NCBI GenBank assembly: GCA_037447655.1
Contig: JBBHKE010000386.1
Location: 62,501 to 126,500 of the forward strand
DNA: 64,000 nt
Direction of reading: 5' to 3'
Source of the DNA: Zygnema cylindricum
Taxonomy: Eukaryota > Streptophyta > Zygnematophyceae > Zygnematales > Zygnemataceae
Made by a program: the position numbers and the translations under genes. The notes beneath the pieces were generated by a model that saw only the letters and a program-made list of their open reading frames with translations, was not told where the DNA came from and did no database searches. Below, in pieces: positions 1 to 12,644 of the stretch. How positions within the stretch are numbered: position 1 is the first letter of the stretch; each line of letters begins with the position of its first letter.

Positions 1-148
1 CGTACAGTACGGTTGGGTCAAGAAAGTTTCACGCATTTGAAACATTTGGTACAGAACTACAGTACAGTAGTCGGAGGTAAAATAATAGTCGCAGGCGACC
101 CGGTGCTTTGCCCTTTGGTTGCTAAGGGCCTTTCGTTTTTGTACACTA

Positions 149-765
149 CACCGCGAATCGTAATTAGAGTAAATTACTCTAATTCGGTCGCTCGAAATTT
201 CGGCTATATCACATCAAATAGAGTAATCGATTCTAATTTTTTCATTATTCTAATTTAGGTGAGGTTTAATTAGCGTAAAAAATTCTAATAAAGGTTGTTT
301 TTAAATAGTGTGGAGTACGGACCACGTCTGACCGTGCAAAATTGTACTTTTATATGTAAAAAGGTACAAAAAAAGATTTAATAGAATCGCGCTCGCACGT
401 GAAATCGCACTAAACAAAAAAATCAATCACATCGAAAAAAGCCGTTCGCATAACTCTCGTCCGTCGACAGCATCGTCTTCGGTGTGAACATAAACTGACA
501 TTCAATGCGACAAATTTTATTAGCGTCATAATGACGTCAATACGATACCGGACTGACACATTTTGTCCATCAACGTAATTTAGTGTTCATAATTATCGCG
601 CACATAATTATCGCCGACATAACCCAATATACAATAACTAAATAAATTAGAGTAAACTTCATAGTTGAAAAAGCTCTATCACATAAATTAGCGTCAATTA
701 CTCTAATTGTTTTTTTCTGTTTTCTTACTCTATTTTTTTCATTACTCTAATTACGATTCGCGGTG
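149..765. mobile_element. Mariner-like MITE, TA-flanked (copy 1)
   Basis: Terminal inverted repeats CACCGCGAATCG / CGATTCGCGGTG are flanked on both sides by TA. Just inside them are short repeats of the type ATTAGAGTAA / TTACTCTAAT, again inverted. No transposase frame is visible, so this is a non-autonomous element. The TA duplication suggests the Tc1/mariner superfamily; the assignment is inferred from termini only. At least eight related copies occur in the window. Confidence 0.75.
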
Positions 766-1183
766 TACTATGTGTAATGCGATAGTACTATTCGTATTAT
801 GTACGACCATTTTACGTGACGCTATCACTTACATTATGGTGGTGAAATAGTGTGACGCGAGAGCACTTACCGCTCCGAACACTTGCGTTTGGGAGACCAA
901 ACTTCAAGTCAAAGTGAAACGTACGGTTTTAAATCGAGCGATTCTTCTAGGTGACGACAAAATGTCACAAGTTTCGATTTTGGAAAGCGAACAAACTGCG
1001 GTACATGTTCAATTCAATTTTTTAAAAATGTACGGAATTGTACGAAAAAAATATATTAACGTTTTTTACGATATTTTCAAAACGACCTCTCCATTTTCTA
1101 CAAATTGTGCGCGCGATAGAAACGTGCGTAAAATACGTTTTGAACAACTATGCAAAAAACTCTGAATTTTTTTGCCGAGATGC
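766..1183. other. Intergenic, repeat-derived, no gene seen
   Basis: Between the first MITE and the next inverted-repeat element. An 83-codon frame (914-1165) has no recognisable motif and lies in repeat-rich DNA. Nothing else can be supported here. Confidence 0.4.
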
Positions 1184-4100
1184 TTAGGGTATGTCCCCAT
1201 GTACTTGCAACTTAGCGAACTTACTTTGTATTTTAGCACGGATCTGTCGAACCCGCTTTTCAAGTGTCCTTATGTGTAAGAATGTATCGTAAGTTACGTT
1301 TGTGACGATTGTATACGTCGACAATACTGTGACAGTTGTCAACGTCTACAATCTGTGTTGTCAGACGTTATTTTTTGGAACTGCTTGTGTGATGTCGCAT
1401 GTCTTACCCTGACATTGTAGACGTACCGCCTTTCCACCCTGTACCGTTTCACGGTTGAAGAAGTTGCGCTTTGCCTTTGCGCCTCCTTTCCAGTCGACGT
1501 GAAATGGCATCAGAATTTCGAGACCCTTGCAAAAAAAAAATCCGTACTGGACGAAAACAGACAAAACCAAACAAAGTGTGTAATTTTATTTGTCGTATTA
1601 AATGCAAACGGACAAAACATAGCGACTTCCGTACTTTTCTTTGTCTTTGAAAATCGTGTGAAATACTTCGAAAATTACGGCACGTGCGAATATGTGTTCC
1701 TATTTGTTTATGTAAAATCCCTAATTTAAAAACACATAGCGTATGTGTTTTAAAGATAAGGTTGAAGATGACGTTTTTTGTCATCGAAGTGGGTCTAAAA
1801 ACACAAGACGACAATTATTCGTACATCCTATGTTCGAGGGTGACGCAAATTGTACTCTACAAATTTTCAATTCCTTCGTACCGTTGGAATTTAGGGTATG
1901 TCTCCATGTACTTGTAACTTAGAGAAATTACTTTGTTTTTTAGCGCAGATCCGGCGGACCCGGATTTCAAGTGTTCTTATGTCTAAAAACGGAATTAAAA
2001 CTTAAGGGTGTGACAATTGTATAGGCTGACATGCCCGCGACGGCTACCAACGTCTGCAATCTATGATTCTCCAAATTGTTCGTGAGAGGCGGCGAGTCCG
2101 AATTGATGTGGCGCCCTCAGAGATTTTTCACGTTTTCGTGAAATGGCATCGGAATCTTCAGATCACCTGAAATGAAGAAATCCGTACTGAATAGAACCTG
2201 ACATGACGAAACAAATTATGTACTTTGATGGACGCAAACGGCAAACGAACAAATTATGTACTTTGATGGACGCAAAAAGACAAAATATACCGAATTCTGT
2301 CTTTTTCGTCGTCGCTTGAAAAATTACTACACGTGTGAATACATGTTATAATTTGTTTAGCGGAAATACTTTGTTTTAAAAAACATCTTCCCTAGTTTTT
2401 AAAGAAAAGTTTGAAGATGACGTTTTTTGGCGTGGCCGTCGGTCGAAGAGCACAAGACGACAACATGTAGTACATTTTAAATTTGATGATGTCGCAAAAT
2501 TGACTTCTCTTTTTTTCTATTTTTTTGTACGGTTGACACTTACGCGGTACGGCGCTAAGTTTTAGAGCAAAATGATAGAAAAAAACCCTTACTTAGGCAC
2601 ATGGAGACGCACCCTTAGGCAGTACAACGCTAAGTTTTACAGTAAAACGACAAAAAAAAGCCCTTAATTAGGTTGCGGCCCTATGTGGCTAAGTTCGGGT
2701 TTTTTTATGTCGTTTTCCTTTATAACTTAGCGACGTACTGCCTAAGTTACGACCGTACGAAGAAATTGGAAATTTATAGAGTACAATTTGCGTCATTCTT
2801 GAACTTTTGATGTACGAAAAATTGTCGTCTTGCGTTTTTTCGACCCACTGTCACGTCATTTTCAAGCTTATCATAAAACACATCGGCAATGTGTTTTAAG
2901 CTAAGAAAATCCGTCTACACCAATCTGAAAATATATTCCCACGTGTGAAAAGATTTTAGAAGTTTTTGACGACGAAAAAAAGTACAGGGTTTGTTTTTTT
3001 TTGTCAGCTTCCATGTTGTACGATTTTTTTTTCAGGGGTCTGGACGCTGCAGTGTCATTTCACGCAAAGTTGAAAAGTTTGCGAACGTTAAAAATCTGCG
3101 AAGTCATGGCGCCCGGACGGGAGAGGTTTACGCAAAGGCATTTTGCACAGCCACGGGTGCAAGGCTGTAGGTCAACGATGTCACGCAAAGACACGCGACA
3201 TACCAAATCCGCAAATCGTTTAAAAAATGACGATGTGTCTTGCGACGCTTCAAAAAGTTTCAAACAAATATGGTGCGTCATCACAAATTGTACAAAGTGA
3301 TAGCCGTCACGAGCGTTGTTGACATAGAGCGTTGTTCCATTAGGCGGTCTCAGTAAACGTCGAAAATTCGTTTACTGAAGCGACCGTTCCATTGTGTCGG
3401 GTCAGTAACCGACATTTTATTTGGGTTCACAGTTTTATTGGTCCACGCGTAGATGAACGTGATTCTGGTAATCTTTACAGAATCTTTGAAAGCAAGTTGC
3501 GACCACACATTTTTATCAACGAAGGTAAAAAGTGACTCGTACGACGTATTGAATACAATTTGTACGGGCGGACGAAACTTAGGATTTGTAAAAACGTACG
3601 AAAATGTCAGAATGGTTAGTGGATGGCGAAAGACGCGTGAAACAATGTCCTCCGTCAAAGATTTTCTTGCGGCTTCCGGTGGCCTCGAATCCTCCTTGAC
3701 GGAAGGCACATGTCATGTGCAACGTGTACCCACCTGGTCGCGCGGTAGTCGTAGATATTTGTTCACTTTTCCACGAGGCACGATGCAATTCGTTCAGGCG
3801 CTGAGAATTGACCTACTCGGGGTCACTTGTTGCGAACTGAAAGTGTCAGACGATGTCATATCTGATTATGCATCCGACGGTCCACATTAACGCCCATAAA
3901 CATGGAGAATCAAATCCCTCATTCAGTAGCCTTGTTTTTCTGACATTTTATTTTTTTTGGTACGGCACTGTACGAAACAATACGGCTTTCAGCAAACAAC
4001 GTCATTTTTTCCCTAATGGAACCTTGCCCTTATACAACTGTCACAAACTTAAGTTACAATTTCGAATGAACACATAGAGAGACACTTGAAATCCGGGTCC

Positions 4101-4186
4101 GCCGGATCCGCGCTAAAATACAAAGTACGCTAAGTTACAACTACATGGGGCCGCAGCCTTATGCACATGGGGACGCACCCTTACTT
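1184..4186. mobile_element. Harbinger-like TIR element with nested copy
   Basis: Left end TTA|GGGTATGTCCCCATGT and right end ACATGGGGACGCACCC|TTA form inverted termini with a TTA target duplication, the pattern of PIF/Harbinger (Tourist-like) elements. Similarity continues inward: a tract with AACTTAGCGAACTTACTTTGTATTTTAGC on the left reappears inverted at about 4100-4140. A second pair of such ends lies inside at 1891-2618. No transposase motif was recognised; frames of 99-145 codons inside (3001-3890) look fortuitous. The pairing of the outer ends is inferred, since other copies of the terminus occur nearby. Confidence 0.5.
1891..2618. mobile_element. Nested Harbinger-like MITE
   Basis: Left TTA|GGGTATGTCTCCATGT and right ACATGGAGACGCACCC|TTA are inverted and share the TCTCCATGT variant, so these two ends belong together rather than to the outer element (TCCCCATGT). 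It is about 0.73 kb long and has no coding content that I recognise. Confidence 0.55.
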
Positions 4187-5157
4187 TGTAACACGCCGAC
4201 CGTGTGTCACACTCTAATGTGTTCTCATGGAAACTTTCCGTAAGTCGCCATTGTAACGAAGAGCCCTTCGTTAGCGCAAACAGTTAACGGACTCGGGAGC
4301 ACTGTTCCTTCTCAAACAAATAATTTAACTAGTAAAATCTGAACCATTATTAGATACGACAAGCTTAACGAAGGGCTCTTGGCGATTTAGTGATTTACCG
4401 TAGGGCGGTGACGCATTCATCATAAACATTAGAAAATGCTTCACTGTTTGACGTTGTTCAAATCAACGCCGCATGCGTTACATGTAACTCACCGACAATC
4501 TCAATATCACGTGACGTCATCACAACCCTTCGACAGACAAGCGCCACTCTTCATGTTGTTATCGTCGCCCAAGTTGACCCTTAGGGTGAAAGCGATGTAT
4601 CCAGGTTCCGAGAAGATGGGAGAGAGCCTTAAGTCGGCGGGTTTATTGGGCCCTACTGTACTGGATCGAGAAAATCCGAAAATGTACTGTTTGTGAATAT
4701 ACTTTTAAGAGGGGTAATTTTGACCAAAGTACAGTATTGTAGCGGCATTATTCCCGCCCATAACAGGGCTGACCGCACTCGTTTAATCTTTTTAATTTTC
4801 TACACATGTGAAGTCTTTCCGTCTTTCCATAAATATTATGTGACAAAAGTGACGCGTGGAGCTGTTATCCACATCGATCCAAAAAAAGTATTTATATTCC
4901 ACAATGTACAAAGGACAAATCAGAGAACGTGAACAATTTTGTCGGTCGTGCTGTCGGCTATGTCAGGTACGCATGACGCAAAAGTGTTGTCCTACGCGAG
5001 GGCGGCATCCGATCTTTTTAACACGTGCGAATTCTAATCGCTGTTCGCGACTCCCGCTGACAGCATCTTAACGACGATTGAATATTTGAACGGGTGCAGA
5101 ATTTTAGGGCTGTGAATATCCGTGAGAAAATCCTGTGCCAGTAGGACAGGATCGTTA
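4187..5157. other. Intergenic, no gene recognised
   Basis: This stretch contains scattered frames of 60-86 codons without domain motifs. A short inverted pair (GAAGAGCCCTTCGTTAG near 4257 and CTTAACGAAGGGCTCTTGG near 4363) suggests another small foldback element. No gene is supported. Confidence 0.35.
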
Positions 5158-5646
5158 CACCGCGAATCGCTATTAGCGTACATGACGCTAATTGGGGTAC
5201 CCCTTTTTTTGGGGCAAATTCTCAAATAGAATAAAGTACGCTAATTGTTTTTGCACGTTATTTGAGGTACCCCGCTCAATGCGGTTCATAACTGTAATTT
5301 AGTTCCCTTTTAAATAGTTTGATGTACGGACTGCCAGATCTGTACTATTTCGTACATTTTTAAACTTAAAAGTACAGAAAATATAATAATATATAATTGC
5401 GTAAATATTTTCCGGCATACGCAGATGTCAAAAAAACGCGACGGCGTACGAATTGAACAGTTTCGTACATCTACATGTTTTAGTGTGGACATATTATGTG
5501 CTGAAAATTTTTACAAGGCAGTTTACAAATTAGAGTACATGATAAATTAGTATCATGGTGTACCCGAAAAAACACAATTTACCGTAAAGTACGCTAATTG
5601 TTTCATTACGCTATCTATTTCATTACGCTAATAGCGATTCACGGTG
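5158..5646. mobile_element. Mariner-like MITE, TA-flanked (copy 2)
   Basis: Termini CACCGCGAATCGCTATTAGCG and CGCTAATAGCGATTCACGGTG are inverted and bounded by TA on both sides. The subterminal repeat here is TAGCGTA-type rather than TAGAGTAA-type, marking a subfamily. It has no transposase and is about 0.49 kb. Confidence 0.7.
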
Positions 5647-5910
5647 TAGTTTGTAATAGGCACTGTACCAGAGGTCGCAAAAGTCAAAAAAATTCATACC
5701 CGAAACCGACCGTTTTTTTTTTTTCAAAATCTGAGTAACCGACGCCCGACCGAGTTTTGTCACGCTCCAAAATTGTTAACCGTTAACCGACCGTCGTTTA
5801 CGAAAAAAAAAATCAACCGACCGTGCCCGCCCGTAACCTGAAAAGTACAAAATTAATCAATGTACGACGGAATAAGCCAGTAATTACGATTTGTCGCGTT
5901 CCCTAAGATT

Positions 5911-5920
5911 NNNNNNNNNN
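5911..5920. other. Assembly gap (10 N)
   Basis: Ten consecutive N. Sequence character changes across it, so the two sides need not be truly adjacent or correctly spaced. Confidence 0.99.
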
Positions 5921-6644
5921 AATCCGGGTATGGGATTCTTCAGGAGTTTTGATTCCGAGTTAGGGGGTAGAGTGTGAGAAGTGTTTTGATTCCAGCCGGA
6001 TTAACCAGGGGCGATCGGGTGAGGCATCCGTTCGTTCTTCTTACGGTTCGACCTCCCGTATAGAGTGTACTATTTTTCAAACATCAAAGCTTTGGCCCCC
6101 GTGCGTACCCTCTAAATTTTGTTTACCCTCCTCTCCCTATTATCCACTTTACATTACAACTAAACAGAAGCTCGGGAGCTTCCACCTTTTCTCGGTGTAA
6201 TTAAAATAATACGAATTGAGAGAACGGTAGCCCCAGATTATTTTGAAGGTGGTTGAGATTTCCCCTAAAAGAGTGTTGACTTTGGAGGAGGCCGATGGCA
6301 AGAGAGTTAAGCATAATAAAATTAATGTGGCTCTTTTCCACCTTCGAGGGCTCGAAGACAAATCAACATTACATTTCACCTATTATCCCTCTCCTCCCAT
6401 TTGTTTTAAATCTCCCATGCGTGCCCCCGGTTTCGAAACTACAAACTTTTTATCATGTGAGATATGCCCTCCAGCTTGGCATTCTTCTTGCTTGCCTACG
6501 GAGTGGGCTAGCGGGGACCAATTAGGCCGACCTTAGTTTTGTGAAGAGTGTGAGATGGGGGATTGAGCCTTAGTTTTGAGGACTTCTTAGGGTATGGGCC
6601 TAAGAAAGGAGGGGGGGGGGGGATGATCTAGGGGTCCACACAAC

Positions 6645-6840
6645 GGTCCCTGCAATTGGGACGGGGGTGGTAACTTTTCTGACTTTTTTACTGTTTTTTC
6701 AACTATATAGCCACACTGATATTGTTCCGATGATTTTTCTATTTTGACATTAGGAAGGGGGTGGTAACTTTTTTGAATTCTTATTTTTTTGATCATCTAT
6801 ATTGCCACTCTGATGTTGTTCGGAGGATTATCGTTTTTTC
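6645..6840. repeat. Imperfect tandem duplication (~95 bp unit)
   Basis: Two copies of a unit that begins GGGGGTGGTAACTTTT and ends near a CACTCTGATGTTGTTC-like tract occur in succession (about 6660-6750 and 6755-6840). A G-homopolymer (about 6609-6622) precedes them. The duplication is non-coding as far as I can see. Confidence 0.55.
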
Positions 6841-6924
6841 ACATGTGTGATTCCGTCACATGAAGTGTTATTTGTCGCCAAATTGATGTATTATTCTTCT
6901 TGCATAAAGCATCACAGTCATGGG

Positions 6925-7185
6925 CTCGCTAATTGTCATGCACGATTATATTTATGGCCTAAAGAGCATTTGCGACCCTATTACTACTTCATTGGATGTG
7001 TTCGGATAAGGTTTCAAACCAATTTTGGAGTTGGTCGTAATTGTGCCGGTAGAGCATTAAAAGCTATTTTTGAAAAGCGATCATAATCACACAAATTATT
7101 GTTTTGTTTTTTAATAAAAAAACGAGTCAAATTAAATTGTTTATAGCTTAGTTAATAGAACTCTATTTCACTTCATTTTAATAAT
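6925..7185 (+). repeat. Dispersed ~250-bp repeat, copy A
   Basis: This segment matches the reverse complement of 13200-13455 over about 250 bases. Both copies can be read as a short peptide containing PYYYFIG and TNFG, followed by CAGR and KAIFE, but copy A has a 2-base length difference upstream that breaks the frame. Similarity continues past the shared stop codon, so a non-coding repeat (possibly SINE-like) is as likely as a gene remnant. No known family was recognised. Confidence 0.5.
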
Positions 7186-8080
7186 TAGGCTAGGAGATAG
7201 GACGGGTCAAAGTAGTCGCTAACTTTGACTTACGATATCTTTACAAAGCATTATCCAAATATGTTGTATTTTACATTGGGAAATATAAATTTGTAATACC
7301 TTTCAAATGAGAGTTTTTGTGTATTATTTTGAGAGAGATGTGGTAGTTCACATTAACTACATATAATTGGTTAGTTATTAACTTTTCAAAGTAATGATTG
7401 TTTATCCCAATTGGAAATCAGTACAGGTTGTCCACCGACGTTTTGTAAGTCAAAGGTTTTGACTTTTTCGACAATTATAAATAGGATAAGTCACGTAGTT
7501 TGATTCTTCATGCGAAGAACTAATTCTAAACGCTTTAAGAGGTTTAAGAGGTTGGAACTCTAGATTTATGTCGCTTTCACGAAACCTAATTTCTCAGAAA
7601 AGGCTTTTTTGCCAACCTTTCTTTGCCATTTTTTGATCATAGTTTCATTGCATTGCGGTTTGTAAAATAGTGTTTTGTTTGGCAATAACGACACTTAGTG
7701 CCTTCTGATTGCATAAGTCTTTGGAGTTGTTAAGGAGGGAGTTGGGCGGATCCCTAACTAAGAGGGATCCGAGGGTTTTTGGGATCTTTTGATTCTGATC
7801 GCGAGAGTTTTCCGCGACATCAGTTCTCTACTCCGTGTGGGTCGAAACCATTTTTCAATTCTGGAACTTGAAGACGCTTAGATCATGCTTTTTTTTTGTC
7901 AATTCTTTTATATGTTTACGTATTTTGGTGAATGGCTTTTGATTTATTAGGGTGGAAAGCAATATGATTAATTCTAATAGAAATTATGGCAGTCTAAATT
8001 ATTCACACTTTGATTTTCATTTGTAAATTCCTTTAAGAACAGTTGTGGTTGACTAACTTCTGTTTAAGTTGTTACCGTAG
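7186..8080. other. Intergenic, no gene seen
   Basis: AT-rich DNA without a frame or repeat that I can support. A small inverted pair with GGATCC occurs at about 7748-7770. Confidence 0.4.
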
Positions 8081-11000
8081 CCTACAGAGCTTATTGGTAT
8101 TAAAACTCGACGTTAGACAAAACTAAAAAACCGTGTATTATTGTATTTCTTATTCGGTGCACTTGTGTCTTTTTATTCAGTTTATTTTATTTAAAAATGT
8201 CAAAAAAAATTATAGATAGATGTTAGGATAGAAGGGGAGGTGGGGTGGCACCTCGTAGGAACATGGTACTACCCAGGGAAATGGGTGAAATTAGCTCTTC
8301 CTTTCGGAGACCTGGTCAAATTTATGCAGATATCGAGATGCCAACAGTGCCATCGGTTTCGCCTATCGGTGGAGGACGAGAGATTTTAAAACTCCCTAAT
8401 CCTTCTCTCATTCCCCCTTTTCTTGTCCACTCTCCTGTTGGTTGGGATGTCCCTATACCTATTGGTTGGGATGTTTGCAGAAGGTTTCCCCACCCTGGAA
8501 GAAAGATTTCTCCACCTTGGAAGAGTCCGTCGAGCGAAGACGGGCTTCCTTGCTTACATTTGTCCCTCGCCTCCGTTGGTGAATGAATGTCAACATTGAT
8601 CCCTTTTTTTGACGAAACCCTGCCAAGATTAAGAGAAGGTGAAAAAGATGAGAGTAAATTCAATCTAGAGGATTCCCCTAGGTTTAATGTATGTCTTCGA
8701 GGTGTTAAATCCCTCGAGTTTCCTTTTCCATATCCACTCCCAAAAGTAACTGATTTGATAGATGAAATATCAAAATTCGGTTGGGGAGCAATCTTCGGTT
8801 TTTTATGCCCGCAGCTCCTCCATGATTCATACTCATTTGCTTTTTATCTGACCCCTCTGTTACTACCTTTCGAAGACCTTTGATCTCGCGATTGTTTTCC
8901 ATGCAGCGCTTTAAGCTCGTTTTTCCTAATGGTTGCCCTTAAGTTTGATGGTGATGTAGGGAACTTAACAGGAAGTTGATTAGAATGGGTAGCTGGTCCC
9001 GTTTCAAGAGAGTGAGTAGAATCACCCAAATGAGAATAAGAAAAGTGTGAAGCCTTCTGAATTGGTGGAAATTGTCGTTGTAGACGAGATACAACCTATT
9101 TTTCTGTTGAGGGAAAAATATAGGCAAGGAAGGTAATTTTGGAATGAGTTGTAGGCGAGATACAACCTATTTTACAACCCCAAATTTCGGAGGTACTTGA
9201 GCTAGAGGAAACATTTGGAACACTTGGAGAGCCATTCGTCACGGGAGGAGACCCAGATGCTACACTACACCGCGCATCGTTATTAGTGTCAAAGTCACTA
9301 ATTTGGGTTCTTAAAATTTTGATTTTTTTCCTCAAATAGGATACATGATTTTAATTTTTCCTTGACGTTAATTGAGGTACCGTACAAAATAGCGTAAAGA
9401 ACTAAAGCTCAATAAGATCTAAATAGCGTGGTGTACGGTCGATGTCAGACCGTACATAAATGTGCCTTTTCAAGTGAAAATTTTACAAAAAATGAATTAA
9501 ATCGGACGGTTACGCATAGGAGCGTGCGCTAAAAAAACGGGATTGGTCTGACATGTAAATCAGTCTGACATGTACGGATATTTAAATATCACTACGGTGT
9601 ACGATTTTTTATATTTTGTACGGATACATATAATAATGTATACAATCGTACAGAAAATTTTCCATTTTTGCTGTTCCAAATTAGCATTAACACTGAAATT
9701 AGAATAAACATTTTTTTTTTTTTTTTTTCAAATTCTTAATTAGCGTCAATGACGGTATATTTACTTACACACTATTTAAACTTTGACACTAATAACGATG
9801 CGCGGTGTAGTGGTGGCAATTCGAGATTGGAGTCTATTCTCGAACAGATCCGCAGAAGTTAAAGTTTTAATGGAAGTGGATTTAGGCGTAGGTGGGACAA
9901 GGCCGAGAGAAAACTCTGTTCTAATTCTTTCACTCATTTCTACTCCGACCATTAATTTTGAGCTAGACTCTTTCCTTTTCCGATACCGACCGTCAAACGA
10001 TCTTTATCCAAGGGAAGCACCTTTGGAGGAAATCCTCGACATAGATAAGATTACGTCGCCTATCTCTCACCATTTCGAGCATCTCCTCCTAATTCCTCAA
10101 CCCATCGATCCTATCTTTCCTCCCATTATACGTTTGGTTCAACACCAACGATTTGACTTGACTCGGTTGATGACTGCCCCAAAAGCTGAATTAAACAATA
10201 GGGTAGCCAAAGCGGTATGCTTTTCCCTCCTCACCATTGGTGAATGAATGTCCATATTGATCCCCTCTTTTGACAAAACCTTGCCAAGATTGGGAGAAGG
10301 TGAAGAAGATGTGAGAAAACTTAATGTAGAGGAATCTCGTAGGTCGAACGTATGTCTTCAAGCTATCATCATCCCTTCATTACTGTTTTCGAGTATCTGC
10401 TCCCTAAGGTAACGGATTCGGCAGCTTAAAAAATGAAATTTGGTTGGAGAGCAATCTTCCATTTCTCTTTCCTTTGGCTCCTCTATGATTCGGACTCATC
10501 TGCTCTTGACTTTACTCCGTTATTACTATCTTCCAAAGCCCTCCGATTGTTTTCTATGCAACGTTTTAAGTTCGCTTCTTGCAATGATTGCTTGTAAGTC
10601 TAGTGGTGGTGTTGGGAACTTAACACGAGGTTGCTTGGAACGGATAGTTGGTCCAGTTATAAAAGACTGAGTAGGGGCACCTGAATAAGAAGAGAAGAGT
10701 ATCAAGCTTTCCGAATTGCTTGAAATCACCGGAAAGCTCATCTTCGCTAGACGGACTCTTCCAGAGTGGGGAAATCTTCTCTAAACAACCAATAGCATGC
10801 ATAGGCAAAGTAGACAGAAAGGGGGAAATGGGGGAAGGATAGGGGAGGTTTGGAATCTTTCGTCCTCCACTTGTAGGAGAAACCGATGGCACTGATATCA
10901 TCCTCGAATCTGTAGAAATTGACCAGACCAGCCCTATAGGAGGAGGAGCTAGTTCCACCCATTTCCTGGGGTAGTACCATGTTCTTACAAGGTGTCACCC

Positions 11001-11170
11001 CACCTCTCCTTTTATCCCAACATCCATCCATATTTTTTTTTACATTTTTAAATAAAATAAACTGAATAAAAGGACACAAGTGCACCTAATTAGAAATAAA
11101 ACAATACACCGTCTCTCGGTTTTGTCTAACCACGAGCTTTAACACAATATGCTCTGTTGGCTAAGGAAAC
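8080..11170. mobile_element. 3-kb block with ~450-bp inverted and ~480-bp direct repeats
   Basis: Positions about 8080-8560 reappear inverted at about 10735-11170, including the outer tract with TTAGACAAAACT and the inner tract with ATGGTACTACCCAGG / CCTGGGGTAGTACCAT. Positions about 8575-9075 reappear in the same orientation at about 10235-10730 (GTGAATGAATGTC...). The layout is A-B-C-B'-inverted A'. A mariner-like MITE (9268-9807) sits in C. Frames of up to 154 codons (9783-10247) and 113 codons (8245-8586) lack recognisable motifs. The block resembles a foldback or large TIR element; its superfamily is unknown. Confidence 0.6.
9268..9807. mobile_element. Mariner-like MITE, TA-flanked (copy 3)
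   Basis: Termini CACCGCGCATCGTTATTAGTG and AATAACGATGCGCGGTG are inverted, with TA on both sides. The interior shares tracts such as CTTTTCAAGTGAAAAT and ACAAAAAATGAATTAAATC with the copies at 36736-37272 and 37295-37808, which defines one subfamily. It interrupts the 8.1-11.2 kb block. Confidence 0.75.
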
Positions 11171-11643
11171 AACTTTAACAAAATTCAGTCAACCAAGAAG
11201 GCGACAAAATTAAGAGAAAGTTCTAAGCCTTCATTTCTAAAGGTATGTTCCCATGTGTTAAAGCAAGGGTTTTTTTCTAGTGTTGGGTATCGGGTAGTTT
11301 CATATCGCCATAATCTCATATATCGAATATCGATCGAGCAAAGTCCTCGATATATCGTACCAACATAAATCATCGCGATATGTATCGCAAAAAAAGGGTG
11401 TCCGTACAGGTACCGTACATGTAACGTACAGTAAAGTACAGTTTACTGTACGCAAAATCGTACCCCCCCCCTCCAGGTGGCGGGCGCTCAGAGGGGGGGG
11501 GGGGGGTTGAAAAAAAAAAATCCGGGAAAAAAAAAATCCAGATATTTAGCTTCTCCGTACATGGTCTCGATATATCGATTATCGGGTACCTAAAATTCGA
11601 TATATATCTAATATCGGCAATAGGTCCTCGATACCCAACACTA

Positions 11644-12644
11644 CACCGTGAATCGCTATTAGCGTCAATGACTCTAATTGCGGTACCCCGTTTTTTTACC
11701 CAAATTCTTAAATAGAATAGATAAAAACTAGTGTTGTGTATCGGTAAAAAACTTATCGCGATAACACCGATACCGATAGTTAACGGTTATCGAACTGTCA
11801 GAGGTCCCGATATATCGATCTGGGACCAACAAATTCCATATCGGCGATAACTTTTTAAAAATATAGTATGCATACAATAGTACTATATAACATACTGTAT
11901 TATATAATTTTCATTATATAGCGTGGAGTGCCACGTATAAGAATTTGTTCCGCGTATCTATTTAACTGAAAATCTTTACGGACAGCGCTGCACATAAACG
12001 TCGACAAATATAAGTTAATACTTTATTGTTATCAAACTATACTATCGAAACGAAAAAAATAAAATACATTGTAAAATTTCTGAATCAAACTTTTTCCAAA
12101 AAAAGACGAAGAGATTGAAAGAAGCAGACGAACACACTTGTCAGACTGCCGCCATTTCCAGACGCCATATTTTGAAAATTCTGGCAGCAGGAATTTTGAA
12201 AACCCCCTTAAATTAGGAATAATGATGGAAAATTCGCGATTTTTTACCGAAATCGGGAGTGAGGGGGTCCGCTGCGCGTCCGGGGAATACGACGTACAGT
12301 TGCGCGTACAGGCCGTACATTATCTGTACGGTCCGTACAGATATCGCCGAAAGTTATAGTTATCGGCATTATCGCCGATAAGTACCCGATATTATCGGCT
12401 ACATATCGGCGATAAGACCGATGTCGATATATCGTACCAATATATCGATTATTGGGAACCCGAAAAAAGGTCCATATCGGTTATCGGTAAATCCTTACCG
12501 ATACACAACACTAATAAAAACCCTTGAAAAAACAAATTAGAGTAAATGATTTCCTTCAAAACCCCCAAATTCCCAAATAGCGTCAATAACGCTAATTGTT
12601 TCATTACGCTATCTATTTCATTACGCTAATAGCGATTCACGGTG
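11644..12644. mobile_element. Mariner-like MITE (copy 4), containing a hAT-like MITE
   Basis: The ends CACCGTGAATCGCTATTAGCG and CGCTAATAGCGATTCACGGTG are inverted, with TA on both sides. Its 216-bp body is split by a 785-bp insertion (11729-12513). A close relative without that insertion lies at 40941-41148 in the opposite orientation and acts as an empty-site control. Confidence 0.8.
11729..12513. mobile_element. hAT-like MITE with perfect 8-bp target duplication
   Basis: Inverted ends TAGTGTTGTGTATCGGTAA and TTACCGATACACAACACTA are flanked by ATAAAAAC at 11721-11728 and 12514-12521. The uninterrupted relative at 40941-41148 has one ATAAAAAC at the matching place. A near-identical 786-bp copy lies at 59852-60637. 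The interior has many TATCGATA / CGATAA palindromic tracts and no open transposase. Confidence 0.85.

Noticed and set aside
1449-1814. 121-codon minus-strand frame
   Set aside because: Cys/Phe/Arg-rich translation without domain, inside repeat DNA with competing frames.
3453-3890. 145-codon plus-strand frame
   Set aside because: No motif, overlapped by frames on the other strand, and inside an inverted-repeat element; composition explains its openness.
8245-8663. Overlapping 113-codon frames on both strands
   Set aside because: Lies in the long inverted repeat; the inverted copy (10620-11085) does not keep the same frame, so coding is not supported.
9783-10247. 154-codon plus-strand frame
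   Set aside because: Its start lies in a MITE end, and no motif is visible. It could be a remnant of the host element's gene but cannot be claimed.
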